The notes beneath the pieces were generated by a model, which saw nothing but the letters and a program-made list of their open reading frames with translations, ran no database searches and was not told the origin of the DNA. 64,000 nucleotides of DNA, from NCBI GenBank assembly GCA_003439945.1, contig QVRM01002192.1:868001-932000 (forward strand), given 5' to 3'. Numbering within the stretch: position 1 is the first letter of the stretch; each line of letters opens with the position of its first letter. Source of the DNA: Dermanyssus gallinae (lineage: Eukaryota; Arthropoda; Arachnida; Mesostigmata; Dermanyssidae). Shown piece by piece: positions 45,022 to 57,310 of the stretch. Position numbers and translations under genes: made by a program.

Positions 45022-47750
45022 CTCATTTATATTACTACTGATGAATCGACTTTGATGATTTATGAGTGCTCTAAGATTGATTCGTGCTGCACTGTAAACA
45101 TGTCGTCCTGCCATATCGAGATAGGTAAACAGCGCAAATACAATTATCTAAATAGGGTATGCACTACATTTGTCCTGCATCTTGCATCGTTTATAACTTC
45201 TCTCTCTGCAATTCGAGAACAGCAGTTATTGCAAGCTGATCTCTGGATGCACGATCCGACGGAGTTGTGCTGATCGGCTTCACAAGGCCGCAACTTAGAC
45301 CCGACAATCAACACAATTATGAACGCGAGAAAGCAGCCGAACTGCAGATGTGTCTGTAAGACCGCTTTAACTGTAGAATATTTAGCTGAACTTAATAATT
45401 TGTAAACTAAATCTCACAGCCACGTAAACGGTTCAGTGTAGCTTATCTTAAAGCGATTTTAGGAGAAATTTCTGCTCCATAAATCAGATAAGAAAGCATA
45501 GTCGTGGGTAGATTGTGTTATGTAGACTGAAAAAACTGTCCGTCGAGAAGACAATTATGATTGATGTTTGCATGTGTTATTCTCCTAGCTGAAAAAATTA
45601 AAGTACGGCGATAAAGCCAGGAAAGTGTACCAGATGATACAGGAAGATGACTACAGACGACTACTTGCCTTGATGAGTGGACGAAGACAGACGCTCGTAT
45701 TTTAGACGAGATTGCCTGAGCAAACGGCGGCGACGTAAGACCGTCTTAACAAGAAAGAAGATCAGGCATGAAAACTACCGCTGAGACAGTAACGAGCCTT
45801 ACGCAAGTGAGGCGACGACGGCTGTAGCGCCAACGACGGCTAAACGAAACGGGTACAGAAGGACAGTCGGGCAAACGCTCCGAAAGTCCAAATAACCTCG
45901 AACGTTTAAAGGGCTATGCCTGGTCCCAGTTGTGTCCGTTCTTCAACTCTAGATAGGCTCGTAGTTGACATCACACAGACGAAAAGCAGGCAGCAAGAGA
46001 GACTCTACTAAACGAATGCGTAAGGGTGTAAAGAGTACCATTTATTAATATAAACGGTTACGGCTGCAGTGTCAGAAGAAAGCCGCGCTCCTGAGTGCGG
46101 ATGTATTCATTCTATAAAGATAGCAGGCCTTACGTCAAGTTAGCTAACGTTTAGCTGCTGCTCAACGGTAAAAATGATGCGAAACGCTATTCATACGTTT
46201 AACATCTTAAATGAAGACTTTTGCGCAGTCATTCCGGAGATAGGAAAGCTACGCCAGCAATAGAACCTTAGAGACGTGAATCATGCGCGGATGCTGCATG
46301 GGCTTTTGTAATGTTCGTTATTGGTAAATCTGGGAAGACGGTGATATGCCACTCTTTCATTACTATCAAACTTTAATCGGCGTAACAAAAAATACGTACA
46401 AGCGCAGACACAATTGTTTAAGCTGCTAGTAAGTATCAAACGTCACAGGTATTTAAAGGATTTTTTTAAAATGTTGGATAGGTTAAGACTCCTCTTGTTA
46501 CTAGGAATATATATAGAAAATAAAGATAACGTACCGTGAGGCTGCATCACCTATACCCTGAAGAATTGGAGGCACTTACTGCCTCCACTAATGAGATAAT
46601 GAATGAGGTGAGAAATATTATGCTGCACCGCAGGACATGAGAGAGGGAAAGCTTACATGCAAAAAAGGTGGGCTTTTATTAAAGAGAGCGGTCTAGTCTC
46701 AAAAAGGCGGCCTGTCGAGCCGTAAAGTGCAGAGTAATCGCACATTCAGTCAGCTACGCGAAGCTGGATCGGTAATCGGTGAAAATCAAATGAGAGAGGG
46801 GTCAAACTGGAAAGAAGAAGCTTACCATTCAAGATATAACCGGCCGTCGTTGTACAAGCAATATGAAACTATCAGCACGTGTTAGTTTACGTCGCGATAC
46901 CGTGCACAATAAACGAATCGATAAAAACTGGTTAGAGTGAACCTGGGAGGCTATGCGCCCTATGGCTTGAAACGGCCGGCGACATGTTGACACTGTTGCT
47001 GGCTTTCGCACGGGGAACACTCCCAGCCGGAGCTTGAGTTGTTAGAGCTCAGAACGACCTCGTAGGCCTTTATCTTCCCAAAACAATAAATATGGAAGAT
47101 AGTATACATTTTGAGTATATCTAAGTAACCATGACTCGGTAATTTGGTTTCATCACGACAAAGCACACGCATATGCCGGCGCTTTAGTACGGGCTCACCT
47201 AACCGTGTATAGGCACTAATGATTTCGCCGAAAGGATTGCAATGCTACCGAACATTTTCCATTTTCATTTCCACCTGAAGTTTTGTCTACAAACCTCCAT
47301 TAGTTCAATCGATTAGTTATTCGCCAGAATACAATGTTGCTAAAACCGTTGTGAAAACTCCTAACATCCCTGTATAATGTGTTTAGATCAGTTATCTTAC
47401 TCAATACTAGAAGTGCAAATATACATTATATAATACTTATAAAACGTGAACCAATGCAGAATTGGGGATTCACATCTGTTAGGCTTGTAATATGTTACGT
47501 CAATCTCAGGGCTTCAGGCTTGTAATATGCCGTCGGCTTTAAAGAAGTAATATGTTATATAGGTCCTCCTTCAAGGTAACGCGTTCTTGACAGCAAACAT
47601 TCAAGCTATTTTATGTTGTTATCTGCAACCACTTGCTTCAGGCGATAAATGGCGATCATTTTTTCGAGCAGGTTTTGTAAAATAGTAGACGGTCTTACAA
47701 TACTCCAACTGTATTTATTAAATACAATTAGAATATTGTAAAACCATCAA

Positions 47751-47884
47751 CCGAGCAATATGGCTTAGTGGCAAAGCCTTTGCCTCGCATTTGGGAGGCC
47801 TGGGTTCGAGACCCAGACCGACCACTCTGAAATTGGTTTTCATGATTCCCAATTTAAACAAGGTAAATGCCGGGGTGGATTAAA
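47751..47884 (+). mobile_element. tRNA-derived SINE, family B, copy 1
   Basis: Begins CCGAGCAATATGGCTTAGTG (box A inside) with box B GGTTCGAGACC near 47813; body shares TGAAATTGGTTT, AACAAGGTAAATGCCGG with the copy at 51493-51625. The head resembles a tRNA-Gly or tRNA-Ala gene but the acceptor stem cannot pair, so it is a SINE rather than a tRNA gene. Confidence 0.8.
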
Positions 47885-48312
47885 AATTGGCCTTGACATA
47901 AAACCGACAAAAAGATATTTTAAACATAGCACAATTGATATATTTTATTTTGCAACACAAATACTTATCTACGTATATGGACGCACTTCTGAAAGGTTCA
48001 CTGTTAAGCTCTAATGCAATTATAAATCGAAGCACTAGTGGTTTTTTGGTCGATCTATAGTTGCAAAGTATTTAAAGTACTTGTCCCCTTGATTTCAGTG
48101 TAGAAAAGTGTTTATTCTAACAAGTTTGACGATTTTCTTAAAATTCCCGCTTTGAACTAAGAAATGGCGTCATATATATATGATTGATTGATCGACTGAT
48201 TTATTGTTCGCTTGGCATGTATACCTAAATACATATGTCACCCTTTCATATCAGGGGCGCTTAGAGCGGCAGCATATATATTACCTACGCATCCATATAA
48301 TCCATGTCTACT

Positions 48313-51300
48313 TCAATACCTACTGAGTATTTGCTTTCCATTGTGACAACGTCTTCTTTGTAATATCGACCAGGTCATTTCTAACATTTGGTCCAGAGCT
48401 AGGGCCTCCGCCAGCTCTATATCTCTGCTCCCCCCTAATGCTGTACATTCTTTAATAATATGTTCGATTGACTCATTCTCTAGCCCACATGCTCGACATT
48501 CTGTACTTTGCCCCTCCTTATATTTAGCTCTATGTATCCTTGTATCCAACATCCCTGCCCTGGCATCTGTCAATAGGCCACTCGCTCTTGAATTATCGTA
48601 TACCCATTCTACCCCGCCCCTTTCCCGCTTTTCCCTTCCATACATAGTTGCCAAACTTGATTTGGAGACTATCGCCAATTTCCATTTGTCTGTATATGAC
48701 TTGTTTACCTTCAATTTCACCATTTTCTCTGATACCCTCGCTCTTGCCCATTGCTGACAATTGTCCCCAATCTCCCTAGCTGCAAACTCTACTCTGCGAT
48801 CCCACTTCGTTTTAATCCTAAGTGCCGTCTTTACCAGCCTGCAGCTGTTTAACCCATCTTTTATTTGTTACATTTTCAATCCTACTACTAAATCTAAGCT
48901 TACTTTGTACTTCCCTTTGTATAAATGTTGACATTCCCCCTTCCCCCTCAAGGAATTCCCTGGCGCAATTAAAACGGCAACCCAATGCAAATCTTATCAC
49001 CTCTCTTTGTATTGTTTCTAACTGCTTTCTCAACCCTGCGCTGTGGACCAGTAAGGCATTAGCAAAGGTCAATCCTGGTACATACATGGCCTTCCATATA
49101 TTCCTTGTTACTATATATTTATTAAACCCCCAGAGGCCCTTACACCTTACTGCATTTCTTCCTCTTTCAGCCTTCTTCCTCCTTATTATCTCTTCTTCCT
49201 CTAAATAATCATCCCCTGTAGTCATTGTTATCCCAAGATACTTGTTCTGACTTTTATAATCCAATTATTTTCTCTGTACTACTTCTTTGCCCCCCTAGTC
49301 CAATTAAATACTAAAACTGCGCTCTTTTTTTCATTAAACGCCATGCTCAGTTCCTCCGCTGCTTCTCCACATGCATTCAACATTTGTTGAACTTCGCTAG
49401 TACCCCGCCCTAACACTACCATATCGTCAGCAAAAAGCAGCACGGGTGTCTTGCTATATGCACCCTTTTCCCCTATCTGCCATCCCAAACCCGTTCTATT
49501 AATCCTTCGCGCTATTCTCTCTACATACATTAAAAAAACACTGATGACAACGGACAGCCTTGTCTGACCCCCTTAGCAACTATAAACTCTTTAGATTGTT
49601 CGGCTGCTATTATTATTCTTACCGTATTATTTCTGTAAATTTCTTCTAGTAACTCCACCCAGCTTCTCTCCAATCTCTCCTCTAACATGATTTGATACAA
49701 CTTTGTTCTGTCCACCATATCATATGCTTTTTAATTTATTAACTTAATAAAAAAAGATGATCATCTAGCCTATACCCTTTCCTAAATCCGCACTGCCATT
49801 CTCCTATTTTCTCATCTGTCTCCAGAATACTCTGCACTCTACTCTTAAACAACTGCATAAATATTCGATACGCTATAGGTGTAATTGTGATTGGTCGCCT
49901 ATTTTTTAAAGTGTCATTATCTACCCCCTCCTTGGGAAGAAGAGAAACTCTTCCCTTGCGCCAACCCTCCGGGATTTTGCCCCCTCTAAATATATTATTA
50001 AATCGCTTCGTTGGATAATACAGGTACTCTTTTCCCAACGCCTGGATAATTCCTACAGAAATTCCGTCAAGGCCACACGCCGTTTTTGGATTCATTCTCT
50101 TTACCACGACTTCGATCTCATCTGTTGTGGTTGTAATCTCCGTGCTAGTTCTTGTTCTTTCTTCACTGTTCGCGCTAGTCGTGAAAAATAGTGCTTGTAA
50201 CGCGATGTCCATTTCATCTGTTGTCTATGCTCTATCCTGGACGTTATTTGCCATTCTTGTATTTTCCTGTCTGACATAGACCCAAAACCGCTTTGCTCGC
50301 TGGCCCTTGGGGGCCCCCTAAATCCTGTTAAATTCCCTTTCGTCTGTGTTTTTAATTGCATCTTGTATTAACATTTGAGCTTTGTTCTTAGCTTCCTTGT
50401 AATTTCCCCAATACTCTTCTGCCTTGTCTGCGTCTTTTCCCATTACTTTTCTATGCTCCTTACTCCATCTTTTCCGCTCTATGATTGCCTTATTTATTTG
50501 ATCATTCCATCACCCTCGTTTTCCTCCCTTATGAATTCCCTTCCCTATCTTATAGCAATTGTCATATGCGTCTTTCATTTTCCTATGCATCTCGTCTACT
50601 AGCCTTTCTCCATTTGCCATTAAGATCTGTTTTATGTATTCTACTTTCTGCGCCCATTTGTGTTTATCCAGGGATTTCTTTTGTACAACTACGCGCCCCG
50701 GCTTCTTCTTCCTTCCGCTCACTTCTACCCAATTATGATCACTTCCAACATTGTATGTTTTCTCTTCATCTATCCTGATTTCCTCTACCCATTTAGCTAT
50801 TTTTCCCTTCGTCAGTACATAATCTAAGCATGACTTTTTATCCCCCTGCGTGTATGTACGAGTATATCTCCCTTCCACACGCGGGTCCAAATTTAAAATT
50901 TGGGCCTCACTGGACTCTGCCTGTTATATTAGTCTTCTTCCCGCTCTGTCTTCTCGTCCATCCAGCTGTTCGATATGCGCATTCCAATCTCCCAGACATA
51001 TTACCCCTCCCTTATCTTGATACTCCTCAATCACTTTATGCACTCTTTTAAATAGCTGTTCATCCTCTTCTTCCGTGTTGCTTGGCTCTCTGTATATCCC
51101 CATAACTGCCCATATTGTACCTTCCAGGTGTATTTCTATAACCACCAGATCCTTCATTTTAGCAATCTCAATTTCCTTGCACGAAGTATCATCTCTGGTT
51201 ATTATTCCAACTCCCCCAAATCTGTTTTCTCCATTGTCCGTATTCCGATTGGTATCATACCAATTGTATCCCTTTAAACCCGGCGGCACTTCTATCCCAC

Positions 51301-51532
51301 ACAAATGCGTCTCCGTAACTATCATGATATCGACAGACCTTATTTTTAGTAACTTATACAGTTCTTCCCACTTTCCTCTTCGCCTCCCTCCTCTCATGTT
51401 TAACATGGCAACCCGTTCAAATGGAACATTGCTCTTACGCTTTCCTTTTGCCCTGCTTCCTCTTTTGGATCTTACATTAACCTTTATCTTTACCGAGCAA
51501 GGTGGCTTAGTGGTAAAGCCTTTGCCTTGCAC
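48313..51532 (-). pseudogene. ORF2 of CR1/L2-like LINE: AP-endonuclease, RT, C-terminal knuckle
   Basis: Parts in order: endonuclease 51532-50510 with IMIVTETHLCG, GGVGIITRD, GVICLGDWNAHIEQLDGRED and GSDHNWVEV (catalytic Glu, Asp and His kept); RT fingers 50212-49739 with PKTACGLDGISVGII, PEGWRKGRVSLLPK, RRPITITPIAYRIF and GEWQCGFRKGYR; 49718-49530 with GVRQGCPLSSVFF; 49530-49279 with motif C LLFADDMVVLG; thumb KYLGITM at 49264; C-terminal CRACGLENESIEHIIKEC. An in-frame TAA at 50924 and at least five frameshifts break it; motif A falls in the gap near 49730. Would nick and reverse transcribe at the target site if intact. Confidence 0.88.
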
Positions 51533-51625
51533 TCGGGAGGACTGGGTTCGAACCCCAGACCGGCCACTCTTAAATTGGTTTGCATGGTTTCCAATTTAAA
51601 ACAAGGTAAATGCCGGAGTGGAGTA
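51493..51625 (+). mobile_element. tRNA-derived SINE, family B, copy 2
   Basis: Box A TGGCTTAGTGGTAAAGCC and box B GGTTCGAACCC, sharing the start CCGAGCAA and 3' phrase AACAAGGTAAATGCCGG with copy 1. It sits antisense between ORF1 and ORF2 of the LINE. No clear target-site duplication. Confidence 0.8.
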
Positions 51626-51692
51626 AACTTAGAAAAATCCGTACACGGGCAATTGCCTTACGGGAAATCTAAAATAAAAAAAATCTCCTCCT

Positions 51693-52639
51693 CTATATGC
51701 CACTGATGGCCAACCGTCTGATGACTTCCAATGCCCCCTTGATCTCCACTGCTCCTATGTGTTCCCTTTCCCTCGAGAAGTAGCTCCCGTTGTCTTGATT
51801 CCCCCTGTACCTGTTGTCTCTCTCTTCCCTGTATCCATATTGACCCCTCCTCTCTCTTTTGTCCCTGTATCTGTTGTCCCATCCTGTGTGTCTGTGACTG
51901 TACCCTACCGTTCCCCTCTCGTTTAAATGCCCATACCGCGTGCCTGAAAACTTTGCGCTGCCCCGATTTTGTTGATTCCACGTCTGCCCTTTACCGTGTT
52001 CCGTTCCCGTATGTCCTACTTGCGCATTGATTACTTTAATTATTATAGGCCTAACATTGCGCCAATCGCACGCCCTCTTGCCAATTGGCCGTGCCGCTAG
52101 TACAGCACCTACCTCCCCGTAGTGCACTCCATCAGAGGCCATTGCCCTTGGATGGTCTTGAATGTATTCAAGAGACAAGTATTCGTAATTTGCTGCCCTG
52201 ACCAACTGCAATATCTTCCTATTTACTGCCCTGCACGTACCCCGATAGTCCCGTCCTTCTTTAGCATCCACCACCATTGGAAGCGAACACACTGTCAACA
52301 CTACGTTTTGCCGTTTGCAAAATTCTATTAGGTCTTGTATCTGTGTGCTAACCGTATTCACAGCACTTTTCATATCCCGGGCCTGAAAAACATCTACCAG
52401 TCCCCCATGAAACACCAGCCTATGTTCTACATGATTGTACATTTTAATAGCTTGCTTAGTTGCTGCCACAATATCCCTTACTTCTCGGCCCCTCATAGAG
52501 ACAAAATGAACCCCCCCTGTATTAGTGGCCACCCGATTAACCTGTTCTCTATTCTGCATACGTTGGAATCTCCAGCAACTACCACCCGTTTTCCCATTGG
52601 TCTAATAGCCACTGCCTCCGCTGTTCGATCGGTTGAACT

Positions 52640-52676
<37 letters not shown>

Positions 52677-53527
52677 AGCAGCGTTTGATGCTGCTGCTCC
52701 TGTTTCTCGACCGCTAGCACATTTTATTCTTTCTTTCGCTGACTAGCCTCCTCCTCTCTCTTCTCCACTCGTATCCGCTCCTCCTCTCTGACGATCTCGT
52801 TTCTGTTCCTCTGTTGTTGTCGTCTCCTGCATCCTTGCGCCTCCATCGCACCGTCCTCTTCGTCATGTGTTTCTTCTTCCTCTTCGCCACTGTGGCTCAA
52901 GTCTAACACTACTGTCTCCTCTTCAACGGCGTGCCTCTCGTCTTCATTCTTTTTTTCCCGGGTCCATTTTTCCATTTCTTTAACGTTTGCCGCTACTGTT
53001 GACGTTGTCTCCTCAACAGCAGCCAGCCTTTCTCTCAGTTCAACCACAATTTCATTGCTGTCACCAATATGTCGTTGCTTTTCATTTGCGTTCACATTTT
53101 GCTTTATTTCTTCGATCATTACAGCCAGTTCTTGCTGTAAGACCACTGCGCGCTACTCCTTCTCCTCAACTTGAGCCTCTCTCTCTTCGATTATTTTTAG
53201 CCTCTGCTGGACATCTGTTATAATGCTTTGCCAGCGATCCTGCATTGCTTGTGCTATATCGCACCATGTCTTAGCGCTGTTCTTCGCCAGCTCCATCTCC
53301 GCTGTCAGTCGCGGTTTCATTTCACAGGCGGCGCAGCCTGTATATGGAGGACTGCGCTCAGTAACCTTTTTCTTCTCTAATACTCCTCCACAATTGCATA
53401 CTGACAATGAACTGGCCGGCACGTATCTTAAGGTGCCACTGCGCGTTTGGCCTGGGAGAAATATAGTAGAATCCATTGGGTTCGTTGACCCAATCCCACC
53501 TGCCGATGATCCAGCATCACTTGCCAT
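51693..53527 (-). pseudogene. ORF1 of CR1/L2-like LINE: Cys cluster, coiled coil, poly-Q, SGNH esterase
   Basis: Order: Cys motifs VCNCGGVLEK and GCAACE; long charged coiled coil (53330-52740); acidic LDLSHSGEEEEETHDEEDG; a poly-Gln tract coded by a (TTG)n run at 52640-52676; then an SGNH-hydrolase domain with block I VVVAGDSNVCRIE, HGGLVDV (block III; relatives have GLND so the oxyanion Asn is replaced) and block V ASDGVHYG. A basic Arg/Tyr/Asn-rich tail follows. In-frame TAG at 53153-53155 and TAA at 52724-52726, plus a frameshift near 52555, break it. In the CR1 family this protein binds RNA and lipid or membranes; the enzymatic role is uncertain. Confidence 0.8.
52640..52676. repeat. (TTG)n trinucleotide run coding poly-Gln
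   Basis: About twelve TTG units on the plus strand, in frame as CAA on the minus strand. Confidence 0.95.
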
Positions 53528-53820
53528 ATTGAAGTTTGCTCACTCACCTAAAGACGCCTAAACACTGTGTTAACTCACTTTATAGTTTGAATTTGAATGC
53601 GCGGCGGACCGCTCGTAGACTCTCGACGGCTGCGTGGGTGGTTTCGTTTTGCTTCGCCCTGGTGTAATGGACTTAACTAAACTTTACTGCGGTCTAACTC
53701 CTTATCCCTTTGTCGCACGGCCACACACAATACACCGAAATGATCACCGAACTTCACGCATCACTACGGTATGTCACTCTCTGCGTTTTCTTTCTTGCAT
53801 TCACACAAGCAAGCGTAACC

Positions 53821-53843
53821 ATATATATATATATATATATATA
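53821..53843. repeat. (TA)n array at 5' end of CR1/L2-like LINE
   Basis: TA array abutting the 5' UTR of the LINE; duplicate at 56905-56926. Confidence 0.9.
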
Positions 53844-53904
53844 CAGGTAGTTCAACAAGTTCTTAAAATGAAAACCAGAACACCCAACATGGTGTGGAAA
53901 TGAA

Positions 53905-53906
<2 letters not shown>
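53844..53906 (+). other. 63-bp island between two TA arrays
   Basis: Starts CAGGTAGTTCAACAAGTTCT, which resembles a mariner-type terminal repeat. Low confidence. Duplicate at 56927-56988. Confidence 0.25.

Positions 53907-53936
<30 letters not shown>
53907..53936. repeat. (TA)n array
   Basis: Duplicate at 56989-57028 is longer. Confidence 0.95.
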
Positions 53937-53939
<3 letters not shown>

Positions 53940-54099
53940 TATTCAACGCCTGCAGCATTTAAGCACATCTTCCATTCTGCTGAACTGCAAAAACGTCAAA
54001 ATCGCTGTTGCAGCACCTCGGCGACAGTTGGCGTGAAAATGTAATTTTGTTCGAATCTCACGGCCCTCGCGCTAAGTAGTTTACTTAACTAAAGCTGCT

Positions 54100-54218
54100 G
54101 GTTAGTTGACCAGAGTTGAATCCTTTCTTGAACAACATTTTAGTACTATTTTCTGTTCCTGCTGGATAAATATCCGAATGCAAGGCAATGGCTTTGCCAC
54201 TAAGACACTTTGTCCGAT
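54100..54218 (-). mobile_element. Decayed SINE, family B-like
   Basis: Minus strand has GTCTTAGTGGCAAAGCC and GATTCAACTC, box A- and box B-like, matching the head of family B with a longer spacer. Duplicate at 57192-57310. Confidence 0.45.
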
Positions 54219-54907
54219 TTCTCGTTCGCTCACTTTCTTCTACCACCTTTGCTCTTTGCTACATACATTCGATTGAGCGCACGATAATATAATGTACACG
54301 AATGCCGCTTGACACGAGTGGCACACCTAAAAAGGAAAAACGTAATTAAAAAGTCACGCGTATAAGTATAAAGTGTCAGAAAAGTTGCTAGTTCATACCA
54401 TATGTGGTGCTTATTATAGCATAATTGTCAGAGAGAGTCCATTTCTACGTTAAGCTAGTTAAATACACATCCGTACTTGTAAACATGCTTATCCGTTGTT
54501 GCATTATCGAGAATATAATTGCATATATTCGTCTGTATTAATCAATTGTGCTTTCTAAACATTTAAATTACTCACCCCGGATCCCATATTTGTGCAAACA
54601 CATAGCTATGACTTATGGTGTTCAGAGAGGATTCCCAAAAAGGTTCTGCAGAAGATGTGACATCGAGCCAATTGCTTTTAATCTTCCGTCGCTGTCAACT
54701 TTATTTAAAGTTAGCGACGCACGGGTTGATCGTTTCTTTGGTATGCGGCCGTCAGAGTCAACTATTGATTGTACTAACATGTATTGCAAAAAAAAATATT
54801 CAATACTATGTTTGCCTGGGGTGCAGCTAGAGAATCGCACAGTAAGACGGCGTTGCAGGCTTCCCTGCACCCCAGCCTCCTTCCAGTCTGTATTCGGTAA
54901 ATATAGG

Positions 54908-54908
<1 letters not shown>

Positions 54909-54985
<77 letters not shown>
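54909..54985. repeat. Long (TA)n array
   Basis: About 38 TA units; its duplicate (58000-58091) is longer and interrupted by TTTATA. Confidence 0.95.
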
Positions 54986-54986
<1 letters not shown>

Positions 54987-54989
<3 letters not shown>

Positions 54990-55006
54990 TACTCGTTCGA
55001 GTAATC
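54987..55006. other. Perfect 9-bp hairpin beside the TA array
   Basis: GATTACTCG, TT loop, CGAGTAATC. Duplicate at 58093-58112. Confidence 0.9.
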
Positions 55007-55097
55007 AGCTCGCATCTTTTATAGGTTTTTGCGCTCAGCTCTGTCCTCTTCGCGATCTGCCGCCCGCAAGCGGAACCGGGTAGAGCTGCCAAATCCA

Positions 55098-55879
55098 AGA
55101 AAAAGCATTACTCAATGAAAGATCATGTAGAGATTGTAAAAATATCTCATGAAAAGAAAAACTCTATGCGGCCAATACGGCGAAATCTTCTTACTACTTA
55201 CGACAAATACAATCGGCCGTGTGAAGACAGTTTTACAGGACAAATTCAGTACGTGATGTGCAAAGCCGTAAAAGACTACGAAGCGTTCGTTCGGCTAAAA
55301 AAATCGCTGCTGTAGTCGACAGTGTAGAACAATACTTGAAAACATCGGTTTGGCAACGTGCCCAACAACTGGGAATTACCTCAGTCTGTTGTATTCTAAG
55401 GTAGTATCTAGCGATGTAGCCATATAAATTTCAGCTCACTACGAATCTTCAGAATCGGCTAAACTTTGCCGTTTGCGCTACCGAGATGATGCTGAATTTG
55501 TGAAGAAACTTATCCGACAAAGCTCATTATTATCTGAATATATGTGTGGACAAACAAAACTGTCGCATCTGGGCAACCGAAAACTTTTTGGTGATTCACG
55601 AAGAGCCGTTGCATGTGTCGTCTGTAGAAGTCTGATGCGGCTTTTTGTCAGAAGCAATCATTAGAGCGTTTTTTTTATTCCACGGTGTACGGAGAGCGTT
55701 ATCGCAGCGTGCTTCTTAATTATCGTTAACCAAATTCGGACAAAATCGATGCGAGTGAACTCTGGTTCCAACAAGATAATGCCACAAGCCGACGAAGTTT
55801 CTCAGACGGGAAATCTCCCGTAACGGGGACTTTAATGGCCTTTAAGATCTTGCGATTTACGGCTTTTTCTTGTGGGTTT
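55098..55879 (+). pseudogene. IS630/mariner-like transposase relic, copy 1
   Basis: Reading across frames: HVEIVKISHEKKNSM (DUF4817-like helix-turn-helix start), then AAVVDSVEQYLKTSVWQRAQ with QQLGITSVCCILR, then VDKQNCRIWATENFLVIHEE with PLHVSSVEV-stop-CGFLSEA, then ELWFQQDNAT (catalytic Asp kept) and EISRNGDFNGL-stop-DLAIYGFFLW. The family, common in arthropods, moves by cut and paste at TA. At least four frameshifts and several stops. Sequence is cut right after FFLW by the duplication end. Confidence 0.8.
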
Positions 55880-56611
55880 CTCGTTTCTGTTCCTCTGTTG
55901 TTGTCGTCTCCTGCATCCTTGCGCCTCCATCGCACCGTCCTCTTCGTCATGTGTTTCTTCTTCCTCTTCGCCACTGTGGCTCAAGTCTAACACTACTGTC
56001 TCCTCTTCAACGGCGTGCCTCTCGTCTTCATTCTTTTTTTCCCGGGTCCATTTTTCCATTTCTTCAACGTTTGCCGCTACTGTTGACGTTGTCTCCTCAA
56101 CAGCAGCCAGCCTTTCTCTCAGTTCAACCACAATTTCATTGCTGTCACCAATATGTCGTTGCTTTTCATTTGCGTTCACATTTTGCTTTATTTCTTCGAT
56201 CATTACAGCCAGTTCTTGCTGTAAGACCACTGCGCGCTACTCCTTCTCCTCAACTTGAGCCTCTCTCTCTTCGATTCTTTTTAGCCTCTGCTGGACATCT
56301 GTTATAATGCTTTGCCAGCGATCCTGCATTGCTTGTGCTATATCGCACCATGTCTTAGCGCTGTTCTTCGCCAGCTCCATCTCCGCTGTCAGTCGCGGTT
56401 TCATTTCACAGGCGGCGCAGCCTGTATATGGAGGACTGCGCTCAGTAACCTTTCTCTTCTCTAATACTCCTCCACAATTGCATACTGACAATGAACTGGC
56501 CGGCACGTATCTTAAGGTGCCACTGCGCGTTTGGCCTGGGAGAAATATAGTAGAATCCATTGGGTTCGTTGACCCAATCCCACCTGCCGATGATCCAGCA
56601 TCACTTGCCAT
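55880..56611 (-). pseudogene. 5' half of CR1/L2-like ORF1, duplicate
   Basis: Copy of 52796-53527, with the same in-frame TAG between the Cys/coiled-coil part and the second coiled coil (56237-56239). Loses the SGNH domain at the junction. Confidence 0.85.
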
Positions 56612-56904
56612 ATTGAAGTTTGCTCACTCACCTAAAGACGCCTAAACACTGTGTTAACTCACTTTATAGTTTGAATTTGAATGCGCGGCGGACCGCTCGT
56701 AGACTCTCGACGGCTGCGTGGGTGGTTTCGTTTTGCTTCGCCCTGGTGTAATGGACTTAACTAAACTTTACTGCGGTCTAACTCCTTATCCCTTTGTCGC
56801 ACGGCCACACACAATACACCGAAATGATCACCGAACTTCACGCATCACTACGGTATGTCACTCTCTGCGTTTTCTTTCTTGCATTCACACAAGCAAGCGT
56901 AACC

Positions 56905-56986
56905 ATATATATATATATATATATACAGGTAGTTCAACAAGTTCTTAAAATGAAAACCAGAACACCCAACATGGTGTGGAAATGAA

Positions 56987-57028
<42 letters not shown>
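56905..57028. repeat. Two (TA)n arrays and island, duplicate
   Basis: Counterparts of 53821-53936; first array slightly shorter, second longer. Confidence 0.9.
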
Positions 57029-57031
<3 letters not shown>

Positions 57032-57191
57032 TATTCAACGCCTGCAGCATTTAAGCACATCTTCCATTCTGCTGAACTGCAAAAACGTCAAAATCGCTGT
57101 TGCAGCACCTCGGCGACAGTTGGCGTGAAAATGTAATTTTGTTCGAATCTCACGGCCCTCGCGCTAAGTAGTTTACTTAACTAAAGCTGCT

Positions 57192-57310
57192 GGTTAGTTG
57201 ACCAGAGTTGAATCCTTTCTTGAACAACATTTTAGTACTATTTTCTGTTCCTGCTGGATAAATATCCGAATGCAAGGCAATGGCTTTGCCACTAAGACAC
57301 TTTGTCCGAT
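57192..57310 (-). mobile_element. Decayed SINE, family B-like, duplicate
   Basis: Duplicate of 54100-54218. Confidence 0.45.

Larger units (their letters stand above)
41950..47740. other. Long AT-rich region without recognised genes
   Basis: No transposon or gene family recognised. 42350-42560 is GC-richer with a minus frame rich in Ser and Asn. Two repeats occur here and are listed separately. Confidence 0.5.
48170..53821 (-). mobile_element. CR1/L2-like LINE, nearly full length, decayed
   Basis: Minus-strand element of about 5.65 kb. 5' UTR 53528-53821 starts at a TA array; ORF1 51693-53527; ORF2 48313-51532; short 3' UTR ending with AATAAA, a run of ATCA-type units (48181-48193) and TATATATA (48172-48181). 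The intergenic spacer carries an inserted SINE. A CR1/L2-type identity comes from the esterase ORF1 and the simple-repeat tail; similar elements are known to me from ticks, from memory only. Confidence 0.8.
52796..55879. repeat. Tandem duplication B, copy 1 (3084 bp)
   Basis: Followed directly by copy 2 (55880-58985). Shares a single T at the junction. It holds the 5' half of the LINE ORF1, the 5' UTR, three TA arrays and an IS630/mariner-like transposase relic. I noticed at least five substitutions between copies, e.g. T/C near 52977 (Lys/Glu), A/C near 53193 (Ile/Arg) and T/A near 55541 (Tyr/Asn). Confidence 0.95.

Noticed and set aside
51493..51565. Functional tRNA gene
   Set aside because: Boxes A and B and the T stem are good but the acceptor stem cannot pair, and the sequence continues into a repeated SINE body. 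Same for 47751.
54548..54905. Plus ORF of about 119 codons before the TA array as a gene
   Set aside because: No recognised motif, runs into the TA array, and its only second copy is the tandem duplicate.
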